Source: Gambelia wislizenii
Lineage: Eukaryota; Chordata; Lepidosauria; Squamata; Crotaphytidae
Length of the DNA stretch: 64,000 nucleotides
Direction of reading: 5' to 3'
Assembly: GCA_030847615.1 (NCBI GenBank)
Contig: JAUMIR010000002.1
Coordinates: forward strand, 287,350,028 to 287,414,027
The notes beneath the pieces were generated by a model that ran no database searches, had not been told where the DNA came from, and saw only the letters and a list, made by a program, of their open reading frames with translations. Position numbers and translations under genes: made by a program. Below, piece by piece: positions 36,201-48,200 of this stretch (the stretch's first letter is position 1; each line of letters starts with the position of its first letter).

Positions 36201-39200
36201 AATCAGAGTGTTCATGTGTGACCCATTCCTCCCTCCCCTGTAGTTATGAGAACAGCACAAGCTGGTTATCAATAGAGGAAAATGTGTTCCATCAAACCAT
36301 TCTCAGCCTTCATGTCTTTTCTTAGGCTCAAACAGCCAAGCTACTGCAAAAATTAATTAATAATTAGTTAATGAATTAATATCTCACTTTTCTGCCAAAT
36401 GGGACCCAAGGCAGCTCACGCATGAGTTTAAACAAAATACAGTACATGAATTAAAATTACTAATAAAAGAGATAAAACAATTAAATAAGATGCTATACTT
36501 TAAAATAATATAAAATCATCTAAAACTGTAGCAAGAACAATTTAAAAACAATGCACACAGAGCCCGTTGAAGACTTTTCCACATAGCCACTTAGTCCCAA
36601 ATGCTTGTTCAAATAAAAGTCTTTATTTTTCAGTGGAAGGAGAGGGGGGAATGGGCCAACCTGGTCTTTTGTGACAAATTGTTCATAGACTGAGAGCAGC
36701 CACCAAGAAGTGTCTTTCCGTGTCCTCACCAAACATGCCTGTGGGGCTGAGAGAAAGCCAAGGATCCTAAAACGCAGGCTTCTAAAAGATATCTAACAAA
36801 GTCACTAATATAAATTAAGCCTTTTTATACCATTGGACAGCTGCTAACATTTGGCGAGGATGCTAACATGAACTCTTAAAACCCATCTGCTTCCTGGCAG
36901 AAGTCCACATCACTGCATTTAGCCACCACCCTACCTCTCAATATGGACCTGTGGAATTCTTTCCCCTTCCAGACATGTTTGAGGGAAGCTGCAGTTTCTA
37001 TAAACCTTTCCTGGGTGTAAATGCCATTAAACTTGATAGTGCTTACTTGTGAGTAGATCTTGACAGGATTGATCTGCCCAATGACATAGAAATGGTGGTA
37101 TTCTAACCTATTGGAGAGGAGTCCAACATTTGGAGTTGTTTGTTGATTGCTTTCTCTGTATAAATTCTGCAAAGTAATATTCTATAGCTGCTGGAGATAG
37201 ATGGGGAGATATTCTTTCTAGCAGTATAGATTGTCAGTAAGTAGAGTATATTGACAATGTAGAGTATATGCCTACTCAGAAGTTGGTGCCATTTTCAATA
37301 GGACTTAGTTCCAAGCAAAAAATATACATAATTGTAGCCTGTTTTAAAATCATTGGAGTGCATTGATTCCTATCATGTGACAGTCCATGAGTTGGACTGC
37401 AGATCCCAACAGTCATCATCATTATAGCCAGGGTTGAGGAATGCTGGGAGTTGGAAGTCCATGAATATATGGAAAGCTATGTGATTCCTACCCTTGCTGT
37501 AAGACAAGGATTTTTTTTTCAAATATATCTACTTATGCTTTTAAAATACCATTTGTCTAGTTAAAAATGTTGCACATGATTCCGACCCCAAAATACATGC
37601 ACATTTTATATTCACAATAATCCTGTGCAGCAGGTTCAACTGAAAGGCTGTGATTCTCCCAAGGTGACCATGCAGGCTTTATAGAGAAGCTGGGATTTGA
37701 ACCTGCTATCTTTTGTGCATTGGGCAGTAGGCATGGGGGAGAGAGTTTCATTCATTTATTTCTTTATTTAATTACAGTTTCCCCTAGTACAAGACTTAAT
37801 GGGCTTAACAGAATAAAATGAAACAGAATGTGTCTTAATTTGTATAAGAGAGCTAAACATTTTGGCAGGATTTGGTAAAGGTACATTAATTTTTGGCTTC
37901 CAAAATGCCAAAGACTACAAAAAAATGTAAGCAAACTTTTGAGATCTCCAGATTGCTTCATCAGACTCTACAAGATAAAAAGGAAAATAACATTGTTCAG
38001 AGATTGTACTCTTTCGATTCTCAAGCCATGGAAGAGCTCAGAATTCTTCTTTGTGGTGCAGTAACCCCTAAAGGTGGAAGTGCCAGTTTGAAAGAAGAAA
38101 ATGGGAAAGAATGGTTTCTGCTTTTTAAAAGATGCTCCTCTAGGTGGAATGTGCCAAGCCAACTACCTGAACTACTACTTCAGTGTTCATGAGTCATTAT
38201 TAAATGGACAAATTTGCCTTGGCTAATTTGACTTTTGTTACGCAAATGGTAGAGCAAGTCGTTCCAACTTAAGAGTGTGACTTGTTCTAGATGACCCTTC
38301 CTTTAATCTGGTCTTTAGTTTGGGTAAAACTAATTCATAGATAGCTCCTTCTCTGTAGTCTCAGAGTGTGGTACTGGTTACTCACTGAAGTCTATCCTTA
38401 CTGTTATCTACTGTCATTCTGTGCAGTAGATGGAAGATAGATATCCTTCCTCCCCTGGAGCAAATACTACTTGCTGCTGGACATGGTTCAAGAAAGACTG
38501 ATTGACAAGTAGAATTTATCTGTAACACACTAGTTTCCCATGATGTATCTCTGTTATTAAGTCATAACTTTTTAGGTCCTGTGGTTTGGGAGATTTTAAT
38601 GGATTTTCTTCCTCTCTGGCAGCTTTCAGAATTGGCACTTCAAACCTAATTTGCATATACTTGCCTAATTGGAGTAAGTGAGAGGAGCAACCTATACTCC
38701 ATCCACTAAAAAAAATAAAACATACAGTAATTCTCAATTTTGCTTTTTCTTTGTTTCATTCTTCTCCTCTTTTTGCCCCTCCCAACAATTGGCATGAAGC
38801 TAGAAAGTGTGGTAAGTTGTGATCAGCTGTCTGATGTGACACTTGTGGTGAAGACAGAAAACACTGTTGGAAAAGACAGAAGAGCAGTACCAAGGTGATA
38901 GACATCAGGAGATTCTAGTCTGTTCTTTTTCTTTCAGTCAGATTTTCTCCCTTATGAAAATCTTACGAAAGAGCATGGGAAAATATAGGATAACTAAGTT
39001 TGATCACTGTGGCATATAGCTGTCAAAAAGTGAGTGAATTAAGCTTTTGCACTAAATGTCTAGTGTGAAAATAGCCCCTGCCCCTTTGCTTCTTTGCCTT
39101 CCTTCTTGCCTTCTTTATCTCCTTATTTTGCCTATGCAACTCTGTACCTAGGTCTGTGTAAGGTTAGCTTCCATCCAAATTCAGCAATATATTGATAGTA

Positions 39201-42200
39201 TTCAATAGTAGTTTTTTTTTTAATGAACTCTTAATATTAGTCACAGCAATACAGACTTGCTTCCAAAAGTTTTCTTTGTTCAGATGTTGGAATGGTGACA
39301 AACATTAATTGATGGTACAGGAGCATGGTCAACATTCAGGGAAACGTAATCACTACTACCATTTGGCTTACAACAGACTTTTTTCACAGATGCAGTCTCA
39401 TAATGCCTAAGGTTCTGCTGTAATCTATTCCTTTCTATTCACAGGAAGAGGTCTCCCACTGGAAAACTGTACAAGAGTAACAAGGATAGGTAAAAGTCAG
39501 CTTATCTATGAACATTTCAGAAAGCCTGTAGAATGCATTGCAGAAGACTCAGAGAACAGTGTCCCTGCAGAAGTTTGTTCTCCCTTTGGAATGCAGAATT
39601 GGAATGGCTCTTCAATTGAAACCCTGTATAGAAAAACAAAACATAACTCATCTGGAAGATGGGATTTAGCAACAAATGAACTAGCAAATCAGGTAACACC
39701 TGGAATGGATGTCTGTAGGAATATTAAAAGTCACCACATAGGAAATAAAAAGCCTTTGAAGACTCATGCAAGACTTTCTGTTGTATCTGATAGTGGCTTA
39801 AGTACTGTAATTACTTCAAGATTGATCAAGGATCCAAGGTTAGTCAGAAGGGAACAAATCCTGGGGAAGCAAAATGAAGAGGCAGCTTTTCATAAGAATT
39901 CACAGTGTGAGAAAAAACTGGAATATAATCTGGAAATGCAAATATCTGCTGCTCTTGACATACCATACATTGTACCTGAAAAGTCTTTTCTGCCTAATTC
40001 CAAGCAAGTCTTTAGTCAAAGACAGTATATGGAGAAAACAACATGGAAAGAAAGTACTTCAAAAGAGTGTGTATCACCACCTCTGTTAAACAGTAAAGAG
40101 GGGTTAGGTAATATAAACAAAGACATTCTGGCCTCTCAGAACACTTATACCAATCCTGCCTTGGAAACTTATCTAAATAATCATTCTTTCAAATCCAAAG
40201 ACAGCAAAAGCAAACATTCAGTTAGAATAGTTGGAGAAAACCTCAAAGAACAAAAAGGAATGCAACATTCAGAACTGCTCTCATCAAAACTCAGCCTTTA
40301 TAAAACAGTGGATAATGTGTGGATACCTCAGGATTCTCAGCCAGATAACAAAGAACATGAACTTACAATTAAACCACTTTTTTATGATGATAGTGACAAC
40401 AAATATATATGCAGAAAAAATCCTGAAGGTGTAACATCTAGCAAAGATAAGATTGATAGTAGAGAAGAAGTGAGTAGCCAGTTACATGATGATGACGATG
40501 AAGATAATGACAACAGTGATGATAATTACACTTCTGAAAAACATTGCTCAGCTGATCTCGATACAAAATTTGTTGCAAACAATTGGACTTCAGAGAGAGA
40601 TTATAGTGGTGAATTTTGCAATATTCATGATAATACATTACAGTCTGGGTTTTGTGAAAAAAATAATCTTTCTGAAAATGTTTTGAGAGAAGTTTGTACT
40701 GAAGACAAAAATATATGTGAACGGTCTTCAGATGAAATGAGTACGGAGTATTTTCAACAAAATAAGCTTCGAGCAGTTACACAATCTGAAAAGCCCAATA
40801 AAACTGAAGTTCATAAAAAGACTGAACAAATATATTCAGCACCTGAAAGAGTAAAACCAGCCATAGATGAAAAGAAAGAAAATATAGTAAACAAATTAAA
40901 AGACAGTTCTGTCAAAGAAAGAATTAGCATTCTTTCTTTACAGAATATTGAACAGAATATTGAACAGAATACAGAATATTGTACAGGTTTTTTGAATGAA
41001 GATTCTGAAATATTGGACCAAATCCTTTTTTGTAGTGAGAGTATTCCAAAAATATGTGAGGAAGCCTTAGAGGTTAAATATGAGGATGTCCAAGACTTTA
41101 AAGTTACTAATGAGATTGAAGATGCATTGGAAGGATATAAGAAATCTCTCTCAGCACCACAGAAGTCAGGTGATCATGAGAACATGATTGGTGAAGACAG
41201 AGAATATTATTTTTTACAGAAACGTATAGATTGGGATAATCTGTTTGGAAAACTTAATCTGAACACAAATGTTCCAGGAAAACCCTCTGTGAATAAAAAT
41301 GTAAATGAGTATTTACACACGGAAAAATCTGGTGTGGAAGAAAAGGAAACTGACTTGTTTAATACAATTCTGTGTCCTGATTTAAAAATTACAGTAACCA
41401 GCTTATTCCAGTCAAAATCAAAGAAAGAAATGGGGAAATGTGCATCTAAATGTTCAAGACCAAAAAAGGCTATTAAATTGTTGAAAGACAAAACAACAGA
41501 AAAATATACAGAGGGTCAGAAAAATTCCAAACTTTATCACACCAAAAATGAATGTTCATCAGAAACATTTTCTTCATTATCAAAGAGACAATTCAAAAAA
41601 ATTGTGCTATCTGAAAAGCACATTAAGAATATTTTGCATACACTTAACAAGGAAGCATTGTTGTGTAAAAACAAACATCTGTCTCAAAAAATAAGTGGAG
41701 CATTATTTCACTTAAGAAAAGCTCAAAGGAGAGTTCAGTCTTTAAAAATTGGAGCAAAGACTAGAAAGAAAAAATCAAATGACTCATTACGAAAACTATA
41801 CAAAATCGTACACAATGGGCCATTACCTTCAGGTTCTTTTGTAGCTTCTGATGATCTTTCAGATATGCCTGGTGGCAGTGGCAATGTGAGAAATATAGCA
41901 ATACCAGAAGTTGAAACAGTCTCTGAAAAATCTATTCTTAATACTAGGAGTACCAATACATCTAGAAACAAACACACTATGAGTGATGAACAGAGTTCTG
42001 TAAAATTCACTTCTATAAATATTATGAAAGATGAGGTTACTACACTCATGGGAGAGACAAAGCAAAACTTGAGCTCTGAAGACAGTAGATGTGCAAGCCA
42101 AAATACTGCAAACCATTTGAATCCATCTATTGTAGGAAAGGAATTAGTTGTTTCTTGTGTAGACAAAAGAAAAGGTGAATGTATATCTGATAGGAAGATG

Positions 42201-45200
42201 GGTATAGTTCATACAGCTTTAGAATCTTCTACTGAGGCAAATGTTTTTAAACCAGGTGATACTTGTAGGTTATCTCCCATTCTGATGCTGGAAAATGATT
42301 TTTCCAATGAAAATCGAATTATGGAAATAGTCCCAGCACAAGAGAACACAAGCACACGTGTTAGTACTGAGAGATGTTCTGTTTCATCAGCATTTTTGCA
42401 TGCAGCGGGAGAGAAACATAATGCCATTGGGCATCAAATTCATTTAACTCCTCAAATACATGATGCTGGATTATTGCCTTTGAACACAAGGTCAAATGAT
42501 TCATCAAATCAAATATTAGAGAAGAACTTCTCTGAAAAGCTAGTAGAATCTTTCATTGGACAGAAGCAAGAGGCAGATTCTCATAGTAAAAATGTTTTTT
42601 TAAAACCAGAAGATTCTTGCCCTAATACACTTGGCAGTAAAACTGAACAGGAATTGTATACTGCTGAGTACGGGAAATGTACAAAATCTGACAAAATGAC
42701 AAAGTCTGTGAACCAGCCAGAAAATAATGCTGAAGTGGTTTCACTCAGTGGTTATCTTCTGTCTCCTGTGTCCTTGGCAGATAATAACTTGTCCTTGTTA
42801 TCTCCTAATTATGCATTACATGAGACGAAAGAAATAGCTTCCTTGAAAATCAAGGAAGATTTTTCAAATGTGAAGCAATGTGTCATAAATGACATTCCAG
42901 TGGAGCCATTAACGAAGATGGGTTTAGACCAAAAAAACTTGACACATGCAACTCATGCCACACCTTGTAAGGAATCAACCTGCAATCAGACTTCCTCAGA
43001 CAGTACTAGGATTCATTCTAGCTTGCTAATAAGGACTTTTCCAGAACAGGATGTTGAAGCTATTGCTGCAACCTACCCTTCAGCTCCCACTCATTATGAT
43101 GTCATGCCAACTAAAACAAAGCAAAATTTTACATCCTCTATGACTAGACCAAATGAAAACTCTTTTTCAGGTCAACTGTCTAACAACACAGACCTTAGTA
43201 GTGACTTCAAGTGTACACAAATAGGAACTGAACGAAAATCACTCGATTTCAAAATTAATATATCAGAGATCTTGCAAAAAGCAGATGAGACCTTATCTTT
43301 GAATTTGTTACATGAACAAATTGTTTATTGCAAGCATATTCTTCCTGTATTTGTTGAAGCTTTTCAGAAAAAGCAGGGTTGCTCTTTTGAGCATGTTTTG
43401 GTTTCTAGGGAAATACTTGGGAGTGCTGGAAGAAACCTGCAGCCTAGTCGTAAATTAAATCCTTGTGCTATAGAATCATTGGTTGAACTACAAATTGTAA
43501 TGGAAACAGTTGAGTTCATTGAAAATAAGAAAAGACTTATAGAAGGTGAGCCAACTTTCCGAAGCTTGCTTTGGTATGATAATTCCCTCTGTAGTGAGTT
43601 GTTTGGTGGACTGGCAGGTTATCAACAACAATCAAATTTCTACCCTGCTTTTCAGAGGAGATTAAAATACAGTCCTCTTAATGAGCTACAAAACTACTAC
43701 AAACAACTAGTAGATGTCTTTGAGAACACAAGATGGGAAAATCATTCTTACTATACCTTCTTGAAGTCAAGACGAGAAATAGAAGAATGTGAAGCAGCAA
43801 TGAAAAGTAATTCCAATTTCTCTGATTTTTTTCTTTCTGTGCCATATGTTTGTGGAGCTAACTATGGTGATACTCTAGAAGATCTGGAAGCTACAAGAAA
43901 TAGTACAGTGCATTTAATAAATTTATATAAACGTCTTCCAGGCATTAATTTGAGTGTTGAAAAAGAAGACCATCTTTGGATTATAATGGAGATTATTGCT
44001 ACAAAGATAGAATTTATAAGGACCTGTGAAGGAGTGAATATAAAAACATCATTGTTTGGTCTTGAGCACATATTTTTTGATGCAGCTAAAAGTCTTGTTT
44101 GGAAAGAGAAAGATAAATCCGTAAATGGAAATCTAAAAGATAGACAAATGCTCAACAAAGTTGCTTTGTCTGAGTTCTATGAAACGTATGAACACATGAT
44201 TGAACATATTACAAATCAATCTGCGCAGCAATCAGGTATTCTTGAAAAGCCAGATGGGCAACAAAATGCAAACTATTGCATTACAAATTCTCTCATGTTG
44301 CATCATGATATTTGTATTGGTGAAATACTGGATGAAGCACAGTCTGCAAACATTGAAAGATTGCAGCAGCTTATGTGTAGGTGTACAGAACACATGGAAA
44401 TACTGAAAAAGTATTTTCAGATTTTACAGGAAGTGGACATCAGTGTCTTGATCACAAAAGAAAATGTACTGGGATTTATGAAAAATGGTGGCATAAAGCC
44501 TGTAATTTTGAAACCAGAAGCTGTCGAGGTTTATACTGAAATGGCAATGATATACGAAACAGTTTTTTACCTAAAAAACTCAATAGCTAGAAAAATAGAT
44601 AAGCCAAGATTTCGAAGTTTATTATGGTTTGATTTGTCACTTCTGCCAGAACTTTTTCAGTGCCAAGAAAAGATGGCTTCTTGGTCTTACCGGAAAGACA
44701 ACCTTTTAAAAGTGATAGAGTCTTCCATAACTGAACTTCAAGAGGAGCTAAATGTTATTTATGACTATTCAGAGAATTTAAATTGCCCATATGCACTTTA
44801 TCTTCTCACAAGAGAGCTTGCAGAATTTTCAGAAACTAGAAACATGCTAAAAACATCTAAGTCTCCAATCTCAATGTGTGTGGACTTGGTACCATATACC
44901 ATATGTTTAAATTATGGAAATACTGTTTATGAATTAGAATGCAACTACAATCAGTTTTCTTCACTTCTTGAAAAACTAATGTTAGCTGAAAGGAAGGATC
45001 TGGGGAAAATGGCTCACATTATGAAAAACATGAAAACCATTGAGCACATGAAGTTTGTCTGTTCTGAACAGGGAAAATCACCTCTTCCTCTAGTCATACA
45101 TCAGATGCTTAAAAACTGGAGAAAAGCACATCAGATTAAAAAGCAGGGTATAAAAATGGAAGACAGTGAAGGACATAGCACCAAACACAAATGTCAGCAT

Positions 45201-48200
45201 TTTCAAGCTCAGTACAAAAGACCTGTTAATGCAACTTTAGAAGGCAGCCTCTATTCATCTGAAGAAAAGAATGATTTCTCCCAAAGTAAAAAGAAAAAGG
45301 TAGGCATGTTCAGTACTTCATTGTAACAATAAATGATTTTATTTAGTTTTAAATTATGTGTCCTTTAGCATCTTTAAGAGCAAGCAAAAAGCAAACAAAA
45401 TTGACATTGTACATCCATCTCTTGTCAGACTGTGTCAGACACAAGATCACAGTTTCCCGTATTTGTGTTGCACAGAACAAAACTTAATAATTGGAAGTAA
45501 CAGTACCATGTGAGGGGATGTTCATCATTTCCCTTGAAAATTCAAATTGACTTTCTTGAAAGTTAATAGCATCATGCTTGATCCATGTTAGTCATATCTA
45601 ATTGGATACAAGCATTTAATTGTACATAGATTTTCCTTATTTTTTTCTGGGCTGTGAGACCATGCTGGAATAGTTTCTTTCTGACGTTTCGCCTGTATCT
45701 GTGGCTGGCATCTTCAGAGAATGGTTGGGTAGGAGTGTATGTGGACTTATATATGCTGCGACCCCCTGTTGGGGAGTATATGTAAATTTGTGTAATTGAA
45801 AGATTAGTTTCTGGGTATAGAAATGCAAGGCTCGTTAGTGTCTGTTTGGCTAATGGTTGATGGACACAGAATGCTATTTAAAAACATAGAAGTTCTGGAC
45901 CAGGCGAACAACTATCATGTCAGAATGCACAGAGAAGCTATTAAAATCCACAAACACCTGGACAACTTAACAGGAAAGAAGAAACCTTAAAAGTAAACAA
46001 AATCTGGCTGCCAGTTTTGGAAAACAATAGAATAAAAACTCAACACTTACAAAGGAACTCCTCCCAGGGACAGGGGGATTTCCAGCAGCAGTTAATGGCC
46101 CATCAACCAACCATTAGCCAAACAGACACTAATGAGCCTTGCATTTCTATACCCAGAAACTAACCTTTCAAGTACACAAATTTACATATACTCCCCAACA
46201 GGGGGTCACAGCATATATAACTCCACATACACTCCTACCCAACCATTCTCTGAAGATGCAAGCAACAGATATAGGCAAAACGTCAGAAAGAAACTATTTT
46301 AGAACATGGTCTCACAGCCCGGAAAAAAACCCAAGGAAAACCTATGGATGCTGGCCATTAAAGCCTTCGACTTCACATTTCATTGTACAGTTGTCCCTCC
46401 GCATCCACGGATTTGGTATCCATGGATTTAAGTATTCACGGCTTGAAAATATTCTTTAAAAAATAATAATCCAAAAAGCAAACCTTGATTTTGCCATCTT
46501 ATATAAGGGACACCATTTTGCATGGGTATTCACGGATGTTGGCATCCATGGGGGGGGGGTGGCTAGAACCAAACCCCAGCAAATATGGACAACTGTATAT
46601 GAATGAAATTGATGGTAAGGCAGGAGGACTATTTAAAATCCTGAATGTCTGCAATTGGAGATATAAATAGGTTAGATATTATACACCAGATAATTTTTGA
46701 AATGTAATCTTGCAAAACCATAGTAATACTTCTGATGGTGATGTCACTTTAATAACCACTAGGACAGGCTAGATAAAAATCATTTATCAGCAGCTTGCTT
46801 TGAGACAAGGTCAGACTGGATAACTCCAAAGGCTCAGACTTTTTATACTCACAGAAAGCACAGCATAAAATCACAAAGCTTCTTTAGACTTTCCCCTCTT
46901 CCAGGGTCCCATAGTTTGCCTTGGAGTAAGGTAAGGCATGGAAAAGTGGGTTTTGCAGACAGTAGTTGGCATTTCCCACATTTTGGCAGAGCATCTTTTT
47001 CTTTCTGGTGGATAAGACTCCCCCAATAATTATAATAGTTGCATCCCTTGTGGGTAAGGAGTTTTTTTCCTGCAGCCTGGGGGCTGCTCACTGTTGCCTG
47101 CCTATTTTGTATGCCCCAGACTATGGCAGCCCTATTGACCTTGTTTCAGTACTTTTATAAACTGGCCTATTTGAATTTTTGCAACATCCCTAGTTAAAAG
47201 GTTTAAAGAGAGTAATATCTCCTCTATTTCTGCAATTTTGTAATGCTACTCTTTTCTTCTTGCAAAAAGCTTGGTAGCTCCTGCCATTTCTTTTCAAGAC
47301 CAGTATCACCACATTCTTGAACAATACCTGTCTTATATCATGTATATTTTGGGAGAAAACTGTCATCAACCTTAGCAGAAATAATGGGGATTAATTCCAT
47401 CAGGTTGAATAGTAATAACTTAATAACTTATTTTTATTATTTCACTTACTGCCAATTTTCATATAATGGTCTTTAACTAGTAGTAAAATATCATTAGTTC
47501 CTCTCTCTTTTTTTTTGTATTTTATTAAACTACTTTATATCTGCCCTTTTGGTCCCATAATGCCATCCTCAAGCAGCTTACAGTATAATTAAAACAATAT
47601 ATTATTTTATAAAAAATTAAATATGAATCAAGATACTCCAGCTAGATACATAGGAGGAAAAATTAACTGAAACCAAATGTAGAGACAGTAGCTTGGTACA
47701 CCAATAAAGAGAGGGCCAGTTGGGTCTACCAGGGAAGGCAGTTTCATAATCTGAACTCTGGAAAGGAAAAGGACTATGTCTTGGCCAAACCTTGGGTATC
47801 AGAATGCAGACTAGGCCTCTGACGATGGCAGTAAGTTGGCAACCTCATGTGGGAAATGTAACATTCTTGGCAATGTGTTCACCTGTATACATGCATTCAG
47901 TCCGCAGACTTCTCTTGAGGATGATGCTTATCTAAATTCTTTCCAATCTAGATTCTGGCTTGTTTTTGAGACTTAAAACTTGGTCACTTTGACAGAAAAC
48001 CTATACTAAGAACTAGACAGGAGAGTACAAGTGTCCTGGTACTGCTGGACCTATTAGTGCCTTTCAGTACTATTGGTCATAGAACTTTCTGGATTGATGT
48101 TAGGATGAACTGTTTTCCAGTTTTTCTGATCCTATAAGAAAAAATGCTGCTAGTCAACAAGACAGTCAACCCAGGATCATGATCTAAGTTCTGGCTGAGA

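Larger units (their letters stand above)
45640..46380 (+). mobile_element. Penelope-like element fragment with inverted ends
   Basis: About 200 bp at 45640-45840 is repeated in inverse orientation at 46130-46335 (GTTTCTTTCTGACGTTT against AAACGTCAGAAAGAAAC). Between them one frame (about 45910-45990) resembles HREAIKIHKHLDN, a pattern seen near the C-terminus of Penelope-like GIY-YIG ORFs. The terminal sequence CTCTGAAGATGC..CAGAT..AGGC.AAACGTCAG is the end repeat of these elements. Coding is otherwise lost. Confidence 0.6.

Noticed and set aside
39591..39593. ATG at 39591 as TEX15 start
   Set aside because: The exon is open upstream to the acceptor at 39444, and the preceding exons join in frame.
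45308..45326. Stop at 45324 as the end of TEX15
   Set aside because: A strong donor AAAAAG|GTAGGC precedes it by 25 bases and a phase-matched exon exists at 61738, although an unspliced short form cannot be excluded.
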